Of a stretch of DNA of 64,000 nucleotides, positions 35,338-43,983 are shown in pieces. This DNA comes from Crocosphaera chwakensis CCY0110 (lineage in GTDB: Bacteria; Cyanobacteriota; Cyanobacteriia; Cyanobacteriales; Microcystaceae). The position numbers were made by a program, and so were the translations under genes. Where the stretch lies: contig NZ_AAXW01000001.1 of NCBI RefSeq assembly GCF_000169335.1, positions 182,580 through 246,579 of the forward strand, written 5' to 3'. Position 1 is the stretch's first letter. Every line of letters starts with the position of its first letter. The notes beneath the pieces were generated by a model. It had not been told where the DNA came from. It made no database searches and worked only from the letters and a program-made list of their open reading frames with translations.

Positions 35338-35727
35338 TTATTTCAACACTGAATCAATTACTTCAAATAATTTTTTTTCTGTCCAAGGTTTGTATAAACA
35401 AGCATAAAGATTAGCCTGTTGTTTAGCTCGCTCAATGGAGTCTTGATCAGCTTGTCCTGTTAGCATAATGGTAATAATTTTTGGAAAATGTTTATGAATA
35501 TTAATCAAAAATTCATCACCTTTTGTCCCTGGCATTAGCCAATCAGAAATAATAATAATAATGTTTATTTTTTCATTGTTTAACTCCTCAATAATTTCCC
35601 AAGCTTCGTCTACATTTTCAGCAACTTCATAAAGATAACGATTACCAAAATGTCTTTTTAATTGTTCTTTAAGGCTTTCTAAAATAACAGATTCATCATC
35701 AACACACAAAATCGCTGAATTTGACAT
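35338..35727 (-). CDS. Single-domain response regulator
   Basis: This 129-residue CheY-like protein consists of a receiver only. The acidic pair is in ILCVDDESVI, the phospho-acceptor aspartate in IIISDWLMPGTKG, the conserved Thr in MLTGQAD and the Lys in LYKPWTEKK. No output domain is present. It lies between a histidine kinase (28 bp upstream) and the GGDEF response regulator (3 bp downstream), whose receiver it closely resembles (LKEQLKRHFGN versus LGEQLKRHFGK). The two receivers probably arose by duplication and could serve as relay and competitor for one kinase. Confidence 0.93.
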   Translation of the reverse strand: MSNSAILCVDDESVILESLKEQLKRHFGNRYLYEVAENVDEAWEIIEELNNEKINIIIIISDWLMPGTKGDEFLINIHKHFPKIITIMLTGQADQDSIERAKQQANLYACLYKPWTEKKLFEVIDSVLK

Positions 35728-35755
35728 AGATTAATATTGCTCCTATTGATTTACT

Positions 35756-37546
35756 TCATTCTAATTGTTCAGGTGAACTAATAGGTAGCCATACTGTAAA
35801 TACAGTTTTCCCTGTTTGATGTTCCATGTTAATCGATCCGTTATGTTTATTTACAATTTTCTGAGAAATATATAATCCTAAACCACTTCCTTCTCCTGCT
35901 GCTTTTGTCGTAAAGAAAGGTTCAAAAATTTTATCTTGAATGTCTGATAAAATGCCTACTCCAGAATCAATGACTTGTACTTTGACCCCTTCATTGTCTT
36001 CAAAAACATTTAAAATTAAAGTTCCTTTGCCTTGCATCGCTTGAATACTATTATGAATAAGATTTGTCCACACTTGAATCAACTCGTCAGGATAAGCCCA
36101 AATTTTTGGTACAGATTGATAGTTTTGAAACACTTCAATGTCATGTTTCAATTGATTGTAATAGATTTCTAAAACATTGTTTATCCCTTCTGTTACTTGA
36201 ATTAACTGTTTCTTTTCACTGTGATCATAATGAGCATAATTTTTCAGAGCAAATACAACTTTTGAGGCTCTTTCTACAGAAGTAAGGATAATACGATTAT
36301 TACTGGGTAAACGAGTTAAGTTATATATTAAATTTAGAATCCAATCTACTTGGGGATGGTGTAACAGAGAGAGAAAAGGCTCGATATCTTTGTCAATACC
36401 AATATCAATTAAAATATCTGCTACTTTTCTAGCATTTTTAATATCATGATTTTGAAGTTCATGTATTAATTTTCGTTTCAGTGACCGCTTTTCTCTTGAA
36501 GTCAAAGAAGAGTTATTTTTTAAGCTATGAGAAAGAAATAAAAAGAATTGATTTTGTTCTTCACTGTTTAAATTCTGGTTGATTTTTGGCAATTCTGATA
36601 AAGCAGATTTTAAAGCATTATTAATATTATTACCTGCAGCTTGAATGGCTCCTAAAGGAGTATTGATTTCATGGGCAATCCCTGAAACTAATTGTCCTAA
36701 TGCTACCATTTTTTCTTGTTGAATTAATTGCTCTTGAGTAGAAGATAATTCTTTTAATGTTTTTTCTAGATTTTGAGTTTGTTCTTTTAATTGTAATTCA
36801 GATGCTTTTAAAGAGTTGCGTTGTTTTTTGATTAAACGATCTGCATTTTTGACAATTAAAAATAAAATTACATAGACTGATGATAAAATAATAATAACAC
36901 CAGAAACAACATTTCTTTGAGTGACTTTGATTTTATTAACTAAAGGAGTAACATCACTATAAATTTCAAAAACTCCTTCTATTTTTTCTCCTGTACTTTC
37001 GTGTTGAATTGGAAGATAGGTAGAAAGCAGTTCACGTTTTTGAATTTCTTCAGAAAAACTATTATAGTTATCTTTAGTGGCTAATTGAGTAACAAACTGG
37101 CCTTTTTTTGCCCCTTCAAATCCTAGAGAACCTTGGCGACTTTGACCAATTTGCCGAGTATCCGTTGAAAAAATGGTAGTTCCGTTTAAGTTAAATACTT
37201 TAACTTTGACAACTGATAGACCTTCCATCTGAGTTTCAGCAGCTTTAGTCAATGTTTCTAAATAGAAAGCATTGCGTAATTCCTGCTCATTCATATTTTC
37301 TGAGATTTTAATATAAGAACTAAGTTCTGTTCCTAAAGAATTGGAAAATAGTTTTCCTAAAGACGCATTTTGTTTTTCTCCTAACGTGATTAAATTTTGA
37401 ATAGATTGGTGACGATAAAAATAGCCTAAGACGACTGTTGTGATCAAAAAAATGCTCAAACTGGTAATAGAAAAATAACGTAACAGTTGAAAAGGTTGTT
37501 CTTTTGTATTCTTTTTTAAAAAATTTTTAGTAAACAAGCTTAACAT
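35756..37546 (-). CDS. Membrane sensor histidine kinase
   Basis: This 596-residue kinase has a helix at about 25-45 and another at about 215-235 enclosing a 170-residue extracytoplasmic sensor with Cache-like features (KVKVFNLNGTTIFSTDTRQIG, core NGTTIFSTD). A coiled coil (about 240-280) leads to the HisKA region with H-box SGIAHEINTPLG. The catalytic domain has N-box WTNLIHNSIQAMQG, G1 DSGVGI, F-box FEPFFTT and G2 GSGLGLYI. The spacer between H-box and N-box is longer than usual (about 200 residues), as in cyanobacterial kinases of this type. It heads an operon with two response regulators. The signal is unknown. Confidence 0.92.
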   Translation of the reverse strand: MLSLFTKNFLKKNTKEQPFQLLRYFSITSLSIFLITTVVLGYFYRHQSIQNLITLGEKQNASLGKLFSNSLGTELSSYIKISENMNEQELRNAFYLETLTKAAETQMEGLSVVKVKVFNLNGTTIFSTDTRQIGQSRQGSLGFEGAKKGQFVTQLATKDNYNSFSEEIQKRELLSTYLPIQHESTGEKIEGVFEIYSDVTPLVNKIKVTQRNVVSGVIIILSSVYVILFLIVKNADRLIKKQRNSLKASELQLKEQTQNLEKTLKELSSTQEQLIQQEKMVALGQLVSGIAHEINTPLGAIQAAGNNINNALKSALSELPKINQNLNSEEQNQFFLFLSHSLKNNSSLTSREKRSLKRKLIHELQNHDIKNARKVADILIDIGIDKDIEPFLSLLHHPQVDWILNLIYNLTRLPSNNRIILTSVERASKVVFALKNYAHYDHSEKKQLIQVTEGINNVLEIYYNQLKHDIEVFQNYQSVPKIWAYPDELIQVWTNLIHNSIQAMQGKGTLILNVFEDNEGVKVQVIDSGVGILSDIQDKIFEPFFTTKAAGEGSGLGLYISQKIVNKHNGSINMEHQTGKTVFTVWLPISSPEQLE

Positions 37547-37998
37547 AGTAACAACATGATATTGAATCAGATCAACAACAGTAAACTCGCTCAGACAATT
37601 TTCTTAACTGAAGCTTAATCTTATTCTATGCCAAGTTTAAAATAATTAACGTGATCAATCTCACCTTAAGAGAAAATTTGACCGTGAAACCCAAAATATT
37701 GATTTTTTAGCTAAAATTGCTATATTTACTTTTCTTAAAATGTCCCTTAATTTTTTAGTCCAAACCTAGAACTCATATCTTGCACCTTCGATTACATGAG
37801 CTAGTTGAGGGAGGCAAGAGGCAAAAGGCAATAGTATTTCATTTTGACGCTAACTTATTCACAATTGATGATCTTCTGATAATTATTAAGTTTTCTTGTA
37901 CTGATGCAAGATGTAAGTAGAAGAAGCAAAAAAAATGAGTAGAACATCTTGAAACTAAAGATATCCTACTCACTGATTTAATTTGAAAATAAGACTGA
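37547..37998. other. Intergenic region, 450 bp, with a repeat element
   Basis: This spacer separates the kinase gene from ugd, which are both on the minus strand but read from different promoters. It contains the MITE-like element at 37774-37914 and, inside it, a reverse-oriented TTGCCTY heptamer run at 37810-37832. No gene is seen. Confidence 0.6.
37774..37914. repeat. MITE-like element, copy 1
   Basis: This 141-bp element begins with CATATCTTGCACC and ends with GATGCAAGATGT, whose reverse complement matches the left end at 10 of 12 positions. A second copy of similar length occurs at 61952-62094: both share the left end exactly, and share internal blocks such as TTTTGAYGYTAACTTATT and CTTGTACTG near the right end. 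Copy 1 carries a heptamer-repeat insertion. No ORF is inside, so it would be a non-autonomous element or a structured RNA. Confidence 0.6.
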
Positions 37999-39348
37999 TT
38001 AACGTCCAATTCCTACATAATGGAAACCGGCCATTTCTAACTTAGACCGATCTAAAAAATTACGACCATCAATAATTACAGGGTTAGCCATGACTTGAGC
38101 CATTTTCCCGTAATTGAGGCTTAAAAATTCTTTCCAGTCGGTGACTAACACTAAAGCATCACAACTATCGGCTAACATTTCCGCATCCGTTTCTATTAGG
38201 ACATTGGATAAACCGTGACTTAACCCAGATTGAGACACAATCGGGTCATAAGCCTTAATTTTGGCACCGAGACGGTTTAACTGTTCAATGATAATTAAAG
38301 CCGGTGCATCACGCATATCATCGGTATCAGGTTTAAAAGTTAACCCTAATAAACCAATAGTTTTCCCTTTAAGGATTTTTAATTCTTGTTGTAGCTTTTC
38401 AACCGCAATTAACCGTTGACGCTTGTTAACACTAACCGCAGCATTGAGTAATTCTGTCTCATAATTGTAATCCGTTGCGGTATGAATTAACGCTAGAACA
38501 TCTTTAGGGAAACAAGAGCCACCCCAACCGATACCCGCTTGTAAGAACTTATTACCGATACGAGAATCTAAACCGATACCTGCAGCCACTTGGGTGACAT
38601 CAGCCCCGACGCGATCGCAGATATTAGCAACTTCATTGATAAAACTAATTTTAGTGGCTAAGAACGCATTAGCAGCGTATTTAATCATCTCAGCAGAGTT
38701 TAAGTCCGTTACCACCACAGGAACGGGAGGCAAAGAAGGATCATCAGCAAATTTCCGATCCACCAAGGGTTGATAAAGTTCTTGCATCATAGCGATCGCT
38801 TTATCATTGTTGCTACCCAGAACAATGCGATCGGGATTAAAAGTATCATAAACGGCTGAACCTTCCCGTAGAAATTCGGGGTTACTGACAACATCAAACT
38901 CTACATCCCTAGGAGAGTCTTCCCGTTTCGCCAACCCATCCATGACAATCATTCTCACCCAGTCTCCTGAACCAATAGGAACCGTAGACTTGTTAACAAT
39001 AACCTTGTAACCACCGTTTAAATTTTCTCCAATACCTCGCGCTACCGCTTCAACATAACGGGTGTCACTTTCGCCGGTGGGTAAAGCAGGGGTTCCCACA
39101 GCAATAAAGAGAATTTCTCCGTGGTCAACGCCGGCTGCTAAATCAGAGGTAAATTCTAAACGACCTGCTTCCATACAACTGTGCATTAATTCAGAGAGGC
39201 CAGGTTCATAGATAGGAGACTGGCCGGACTTCATCAGTTTGACCTTTTCCTCGTTATTATCGATACAAATAACATGATGGCCAATATGAGATAAACACAC
39301 CCCAGTCACTAAGCCAACATAACCAGTTCCAATAACACAAACGCGCAT
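37999..39348 (-). CDS. ugd: UDP-glucose 6-dehydrogenase
   Basis: Ugd oxidises UDP-glucose twice with NAD to give UDP-glucuronate. The 449-residue protein has the N-terminal Rossmann motif VIGTGYVGLVTGVCLSHIGH (core GTGYVG), the SNPEFLREGSAVYDTFNPDR stretch, AEMIKYAANAFLATKISFIN, and the catalytic cysteine in GIGWGGSCFPKD; the C-terminal domain begins at GKTIGLLGLTFKPDTDD. It lies 111 bp downstream of uxs on the same strand. The two enzymes make UDP-xylose from UDP-glucose, a donor for extracellular polysaccharide and lipopolysaccharide. Confidence 0.95.
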   Translation of the reverse strand: MRVCVIGTGYVGLVTGVCLSHIGHHVICIDNNEEKVKLMKSGQSPIYEPGLSELMHSCMEAGRLEFTSDLAAGVDHGEILFIAVGTPALPTGESDTRYVEAVARGIGENLNGGYKVIVNKSTVPIGSGDWVRMIVMDGLAKREDSPRDVEFDVVSNPEFLREGSAVYDTFNPDRIVLGSNNDKAIAMMQELYQPLVDRKFADDPSLPPVPVVVTDLNSAEMIKYAANAFLATKISFINEVANICDRVGADVTQVAAGIGLDSRIGNKFLQAGIGWGGSCFPKDVLALIHTATDYNYETELLNAAVSVNKRQRLIAVEKLQQELKILKGKTIGLLGLTFKPDTDDMRDAPALIIIEQLNRLGAKIKAYDPIVSQSGLSHGLSNVLIETDAEMLADSCDALVLVTDWKEFLSLNYGKMAQVMANPVIIDGRNFLDRSKLEMAGFHYVGIGR

Positions 39349-39459
39349 AAATTTTATCCTCTAAATTTATATTGTTTAAAGCAAGACTTTCTAGGGATGA
39401 TACAACAGCATCATTTTCTAAGTTAGAAGGATTTTAAACTAAGTTGTCTTAGAAAGAGT

Positions 39460-40395
39460 TTAACTATCTTTTGACACTCGTTCTCGAAAATCCTTAATAG
39501 CCAATTCTAACCCTTCTTTTAAGGGAATAGTAGGTTCCCAATCAAGATAAGTTTTTGCCTTAGTAATATCCGGTTGTCTTTGTTTAGGATCATCTTGGGG
39601 TAGGGGTTTATAAACTAACTCAGCGTCAGGATTAACCATTCCTTGGATTATTTGAGCCAGTTCTAAAATAGTGTATTCTCCTGGGTTTCCTAAGTTCACA
39701 GGGCCAATATAGTCACCATTCATCAGACGAATTAACCCTTCGACCAAATCAGAAACATAACAAAAACTGCGGGTTTGAGAGCCATCTCCATATACTGTCA
39801 ACGGGTTTCCTTTGAGGGCTTGTACAATAAAATTACTAACGACTCGACCATCATTTTCTAGCATTCTCGGCCCGTAAGTGTTAAAAATACGTGCCACTCG
39901 AATGTCAGTTTTATGTTCTCGATGATATTCAAACGCGAGGGTTTCGGCCACCCGTTTTCCTTCATCGTAACAAGCACGTAACCCCGTACAACTGACATTA
40001 CCTCGATATTCTTCTGGTTGAGGATGAACATCTGGGTCACCATAGACTTCTGAAGTAGAAGCTAAGAGAATACGTGCATTAACTCGCTTAGCTAAACCCA
40101 ACATATACAAAGTCCCTAACACATTAACTTTAATGGTTTTAACGGGATTATGTTGATAATGAATAGGAGAAGCTGGACAAGCTAAATGATAAATTTGATC
40201 CACTTCTAAACGGATGGGTTCCGTGATATCGTGTCGAATCAATTCAAAATAAGGATTACCAAACCACTTAAGAATGTTCCGTTTGTGGCCGGTATAAAAA
40301 TTATCTAAACAGAGGACTTCATGTCCTTGTGCCATCAAGCGATCAATGAGATGGGACCCAATGAAACCAGCACCACCCGTGACTAAGATTCTCAT
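39460..40395 (-). CDS. uxs: UDP-glucuronate decarboxylase (UDP-xylose synthase)
   Basis: This extended short-chain dehydrogenase of 311 residues decarboxylates UDP-glucuronate to UDP-xylose. It shows RILVTGGAGFIGSHLIDRLM (core GGAGFIG), LDNFYTGHKRNI, HLACPASPIHYQHNPVKTIK (core ACPASPIHYQ) and the YxxxK catalytic pair in CYDEGKRVAE, then FNTYGPRM and DGSQTRSFCYVSDLVEG. The stretch just before the catalytic tyrosine reads VSCTGLRACYDEGK, where most family members have a Pro-Ile-Gly-Pro-Arg-Ser version; this may be lineage-specific drift. It is paired with ugd. Confidence 0.93.
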   Translation of the reverse strand: MRILVTGGAGFIGSHLIDRLMAQGHEVLCLDNFYTGHKRNILKWFGNPYFELIRHDITEPIRLEVDQIYHLACPASPIHYQHNPVKTIKVNVLGTLYMLGLAKRVNARILLASTSEVYGDPDVHPQPEEYRGNVSCTGLRACYDEGKRVAETLAFEYHREHKTDIRVARIFNTYGPRMLENDGRVVSNFIVQALKGNPLTVYGDGSQTRSFCYVSDLVEGLIRLMNGDYIGPVNLGNPGEYTILELAQIIQGMVNPDAELVYKPLPQDDPKQRQPDITKAKTYLDWEPTIPLKEGLELAIKDFRERVSKDS

Positions 40396-40746
40396 GCAGT
40401 CTACAAGTTCAAAGTTGAAATTAATATTAACTTACCTTTGGTTTGGGTTTTGGCCAACCCCTTTAAGTTATTTATTTTGGCAAATCGTTAGTTACTGGTC
40501 ACGTATAAGTGATAACTGGTCACTGATTTTGGCTTTTAATTCTCCTTCTTCCTGCGTTCCGTCAAAACGATCCCTAAAAAAATAGCAAATTTTCTAACTC
40601 AAAGTAACTATTCATGAGATCCTAAGTAAAGACCCTATTTTTATAAATGTTCGTTATAGATATTGAATCAGAGGTTGAGATAGTATCTTTTTGGTGACTT
40701 CTGATTTCTAGTATATTGATCGTTTCTCCCCTAAATTTAGCTCCCT
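40396..40746. other. Divergent intergenic region, 350 bp
   Basis: This holds promoters for uxs (minus) and pyk (plus). At 40491-40525 two copies of the ACTGGTCAC sequence that recurs in other spacers lie 20 bp apart. I see no gene. Confidence 0.5.
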
Positions 40747-42525
40747 ATGTCCTTTTCTTCTATGGCTCGCCGAACAAAAATCGTGGCAACTATCGGCCCT
40801 GCTACCCAAAATAAAGAAATTTTACGTCAATTAATTTTAGCTGGGGCGACTACCCTACGACTTAATTTTTCTCATGGTGATCATGACTATCATCAACATA
40901 GTATTCGCCTCATTCGTCAAACTGCTTTTGAGTTAAATCAACCGGTTGCCATTTTACAAGATTTACAAGGACCTAAAATTCGTTTGGGTAAGTTTGTTAA
41001 TGGACCGATTACCCTTAAACCCGGTGACCCTTTTATCTTGACCAGTCGTCAAGTCGAATGTAATCAAACCATTAGTTCTATCACCTACGAGTACCTCTCC
41101 GAAGAAGTCCCTGAACAAGCTAGAATTTTAATGGACGATGGCAAAGTCGAAATGAAGGTCGAACAAGTGGATAAAGAGAATAAAGACCTTCATTGTCGGG
41201 TTGTGGTTGGGGGTGTATTGTCCGATAGCAAAGGGGTCAACTTTCCAGGGGTGTATTTATCCGTTAAAGCCTTAACCGATAAAGATAAAAAAGATTTGAT
41301 GTTTGGTTTAGATCAAGGCGTAGACTGGATAGCTCTAAGTTTTGTGAGAAATCCTCAAGATATTCTTGAAATTAAAGAAATTATTGCCAATGCAGGGAAA
41401 AATGTGCCAGTCATCGCCAAAATTGAAAAACATGAGGCGATCGAGGATATGGAAGAAATTCTTGCTTTGTGTAACGGGGTAATGGTAGCACGAGGAGACT
41501 TAGGAGTAGAATTACCCCCGGAAGATGTGCCTATTCTTCAAAAACGGTTGATTACTACGGCGAATAGATTGGGTATTCCTGTGATTACAGCTACTCAAAT
41601 GTTGGATAGTATGGCCAGTAACCCTCGTCCCACCCGTGCTGAAGTTTCCGATGTAGCTAATGCTATCTTAGACGGAACCGATGCGGTGATGTTATCCAAT
41701 GAAACGGCTGTGGGTAAATATCCCGTTGAAGCAGTGGCAACTATGGCCACTATCGCTGAACGCATTGAAAAGGAACCCACAGCAACTAAACTGATGTCTG
41801 AGGAAAAACAGTCGATTACCAATGCTATTTCTTCGGCGGTTAGTCATATTGCTCAAGAACTCAATGCAGCGGCCATTATGTCCTTGACAAAAACCGGCTC
41901 AACGGCTCGTAATGTCTCTAAATTCCGCCCTCAAATCCCTATTTTAGCAGTGACTCCTCATGTAGATGTGGCACGACAATTACAGTTAGTTTGGGGGGTA
42001 AAACCGTTATTGGTGCTTGATTTGGCCTCAGCCACTCAAACCTTCCAATCCGCCGTTAACGTCGCTCAAGAAAATCAGTTACTCAAAGATGGGGATTTAG
42101 TGGTAATGACCGCAGGAACCCTACAAGGGGTAGCAGGATCAACAGATTTAATAAAAGTAGAAATGGTTAAGGCTATCCTGGGAAAGGGGGTCGGCGTTGG
42201 TCAGGCTTCAGCCAGTGGACGCGCTCGAATTGGCCATCATGCCAGAGAATTGGGTAATTTTGAACCTGGGGATATTTTGGTGGTGCCTGGAACCAACGCG
42301 GAGTTTGTTGATATGATGCGTAAAGCGTCTGGCATTATCACCGAAGAATCCAGTCTCACCAGTCATGCTGCTGTCATTGGTTTACGTTTAGGGGTTCCTG
42401 TTATTGTCGGATTAAAAGAGGCGACCCAAAACATCCGAGAAGGAGCAATTATTACTGTAGATGCTGAAAAAGGTTTTGTTTATTCGGGTATTGTTACCAG
42501 TAATAGTCATTATGGAGCGGTTTAA
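40747..42525 (+). CDS. pyk: Pyruvate kinase with C-terminal PEP-utilising-type domain
   Basis: Pyruvate kinase converts PEP and ADP to pyruvate and ATP. The 592-residue protein is about 110 longer than the E. coli enzymes because it carries an extra C-terminal phosphohistidine-type domain. The core shows RTKIVATIGPATQNKEILRQ (core TKIVATIGPA), LRLNFSHGDH, ILQDLQGPKIRLG, the active-site GVMVARGDLGVELPPEDVP (core ARGDLGVE) and ITATQMLDSM. The extra domain (about 490-592) contains GILVVPGT-like DILVVPGTNAEF and EESSLTSHAAVIGLRLGVP, as in PEP synthase mobile domains. I use the ATG at 40747; one at 40762 is also possible. Confidence 0.94.
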   Translation: MSFSSMARRTKIVATIGPATQNKEILRQLILAGATTLRLNFSHGDHDYHQHSIRLIRQTAFELNQPVAILQDLQGPKIRLGKFVNGPITLKPGDPFILTSRQVECNQTISSITYEYLSEEVPEQARILMDDGKVEMKVEQVDKENKDLHCRVVVGGVLSDSKGVNFPGVYLSVKALTDKDKKDLMFGLDQGVDWIALSFVRNPQDILEIKEIIANAGKNVPVIAKIEKHEAIEDMEEILALCNGVMVARGDLGVELPPEDVPILQKRLITTANRLGIPVITATQMLDSMASNPRPTRAEVSDVANAILDGTDAVMLSNETAVGKYPVEAVATMATIAERIEKEPTATKLMSEEKQSITNAISSAVSHIAQELNAAAIMSLTKTGSTARNVSKFRPQIPILAVTPHVDVARQLQLVWGVKPLLVLDLASATQTFQSAVNVAQENQLLKDGDLVVMTAGTLQGVAGSTDLIKVEMVKAILGKGVGVGQASASGRARIGHHARELGNFEPGDILVVPGTNAEFVDMMRKASGIITEESSLTSHAAVIGLRLGVPVIVGLKEATQNIREGAIITVDAEKGFVYSGIVTSNSHYGAV

Positions 42526-42546
42526 CGAAGTCAGAAGTCATCCCAA

Positions 42547-42567
42547 ATCCGCTTTTAAAAGCAGACT
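42547..42567. repeat. Solo palindrome with the ATCCGCTT end sequence
   Basis: ATCCGCTTTT followed directly by AAAAGCAGACT looks like the two ends of the element at 43082-43161 joined without its middle. It lies 22 bp after the pyk stop and may act as a hairpin. Confidence 0.45.
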
Positions 42568-42581
42568 AAACAAACCCTTTG

Positions 42582-42599
42582 TTGCCTCTTGCCTCTTGC
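42582..42599. repeat. Short heptamer repeat (TTGCCTC)n
   Basis: Two to three tandem TTGCCTC units lie in the pyk-DUF4346 spacer. They are the same unit as at 19095-19126. Confidence 0.6.
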
Positions 42600-42647
42600 A
42601 TGAGTGCCTATTTTCGTTAGTAACCTATGATAATCAGACCTAGTATT

Positions 42648-43031
42648 ATGAACGAATTAGCACAAACTATTAAAAAACTTGATGATCAACTCTCAAAACG
42701 TCCGATCGCTCTTGATCCAGGAGGATATTTTATTATTTATATCGACCGAGAAAATGAACTTATTTGTGCTAAATATTTTACCAATATTATTAATGAAAAA
42801 GGACTAGCTGTTGACCCAGAAACAGGTGAAGTGATCGCAGCTAGGGGGAAAAGTAATCGTACTTCTGAAACCCTTTTTACTGGACGTAGTGCGAAAGAAT
42901 TATGTGTTAAAGTAATCGAAGAAAATAAACAGTGTCCCATTACAATGTTAGATCATGCTGCTTATTTAGGCCGAGAATTTATGAGGGCAGAAATAGCATT
43001 AATTATGGGAACTGAATATATACAAGATTAG
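42648..43031 (+). CDS. DUF4346 family protein
   Basis: This is a small cyanobacterial protein of unknown function. The family pattern is clear: RPIALDPGGYFIIYIDRENE, then LICAKYFTNIINEKGLAVDP, GEVIAARGK, the LFTGRSAKELCVKVIEE helix and LLDHAAYLGREF-like MLDHAAYLGREFMRAEIAL (core HAAYLGRE). I start at the ATG at 42648 (127 residues, MNELAQTIKKLDDQL) because homologues begin there; an in-frame ATG seven codons upstream exists. DUF4346 also occurs fused to dihydropteroate-synthase-like or related domains in other species, which hints at a pterin or one-carbon role without proving it. Confidence 0.85.
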   Translation: MNELAQTIKKLDDQLSKRPIALDPGGYFIIYIDRENELICAKYFTNIINEKGLAVDPETGEVIAARGKSNRTSETLFTGRSAKELCVKVIEENKQCPITMLDHAAYLGREFMRAEIALIMGTEYIQD

Positions 43032-43081
43032 CAATCAGTGATCAGTTAAATTGATTGGTCACTATTAACTGGTCATACCAA

Positions 43082-43161
43082 ATCCGCTTATTTTAGTAGA
43101 GTAACGTTTTTTCTCCCCACTCCCTGCTCCGAAAGTTAATACTATACTATCTAAAGCGGAT
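43082..43161. repeat. MITE-like element with ATCCGCTT inverted ends
   Basis: This 80-bp stretch starts ATCCGCTT and ends AAGCGGAT (perfect 8-bp inverted ends). Imperfect symmetry extends inward: 16 of the outer 21 positions match. The middle is a CTCCCTG-type low-complexity tract. A related solo end pair is at 42547. No ORF is inside. Confidence 0.5.
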
Positions 43162-43180
43162 CTAGTATCACTGGTTACTG

Positions 43181-43777
43181 TTAACGTCTAGCAGCACAGT
43201 TATTTAAAGCTTGTAACACTTTATCGGGATGTTTCTCCATCAAAAATGCCTCTCCTTCATAAGGCAAATCTTGGGGTTCATATAGATTTAAACTTTCCCA
43301 ATCTGCTGAACCTAAACTGGCTAAAATAGAGCGAAATGTAGAAGAATCAGCATTCATAATAGGAACAACAACTCCATTATTTAATCCAGCAGCACAATCT
43401 TGAACCACGTGCCAACTTTCATGGGCCAAAGTTTCAATATAAAGGTTAAAATCTTGTCGATTATTTTGACACATGGTCATTCTATTATAATCAGGCTGAT
43501 AATATCCTAATAAACCGGCTTCACAACTTTCATAACTAATAGAAATTCCTGCATTTTTTAAAGCAGTGAAAAACTTCTGCTCATAAAAATTATAACGATT
43601 GGAATCGTCGCCAGATAAATCAACACAACGACCATTATTAGTCATCATATAATTACCATAATCGCAATTATCAAAATCGCGGGAACTACTGCGCGAATAA
43701 TCTTGAGCATCCGCTGAATTTGCCATGATTACACTAGCAGAAACAAGCGTGGTTAACAGGGTAAGAGGGATTTTCAT
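43181..43777 (-). CDS. Secreted putative zinc metallopeptidase-like protein (HESWH)
   Basis: This exported 198-residue protein is of unknown family. I use the ATG at 43777 because it opens a clean signal peptide (MKIPLTLLTTLVSASVIMAN, cleavage after about ADA); the longer frame to 43822 adds 15 residues before it. The motif H119-E-S-W-H123 in ETLAHESWHVVQDC fits the zincin HExxH pattern, and 50 residues later YEGEAF (E174/E176) could supply the third zinc ligand. Eight cysteines in the mature chain suggest disulphides. Peptidase activity is an inference. The gene is divergent from a retropepsin-like gene, with a perfect CRP-type palindrome between them. Confidence 0.68.
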   Translation of the reverse strand: MKIPLTLLTTLVSASVIMANSADAQDYSRSSSRDFDNCDYGNYMMTNNGRCVDLSGDDSNRYNFYEQKFFTALKNAGISISYESCEAGLLGYYQPDYNRMTMCQNNRQDFNLYIETLAHESWHVVQDCAAGLNNGVVVPIMNADSSTFRSILASLGSADWESLNLYEPQDLPYEGEAFLMEKHPDKVLQALNNCAARR

Positions 43778-43872
43778 TTGTTGATAAGTTCTAAAATAGA
43801 ATTTATTATCGAGTATTCCCAAATCGCTGTTAAAACTTTCTTTTCAAAAGATGATTTTGATCACTGGTTAAA

Positions 43873-43888
43873 TGTGATACCTATCACA
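43873..43888. promoter_or_regulatory. Perfect CRP/SYCRP1-type binding site
   Basis: TGTGATACCTATCACA matches the CRP consensus TGTGA-N6-TCACA exactly. It lies 96 bp from each start codon (43777 minus and 43984 plus), placed to act on both divergent genes. Cyanobacterial cAMP receptor proteins (SYCRP1) recognise this same consensus. Binding is inferred from sequence only. Confidence 0.65.
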
Positions 43889-43983
43889 GTTAAGTAATCA
43901 TTATAAGATAACGTATTGTGTAAATTATGATTATCGTTTTGGGCATATTAAACCATAAAGCCCTCTAGCATTTATTGATTCTT

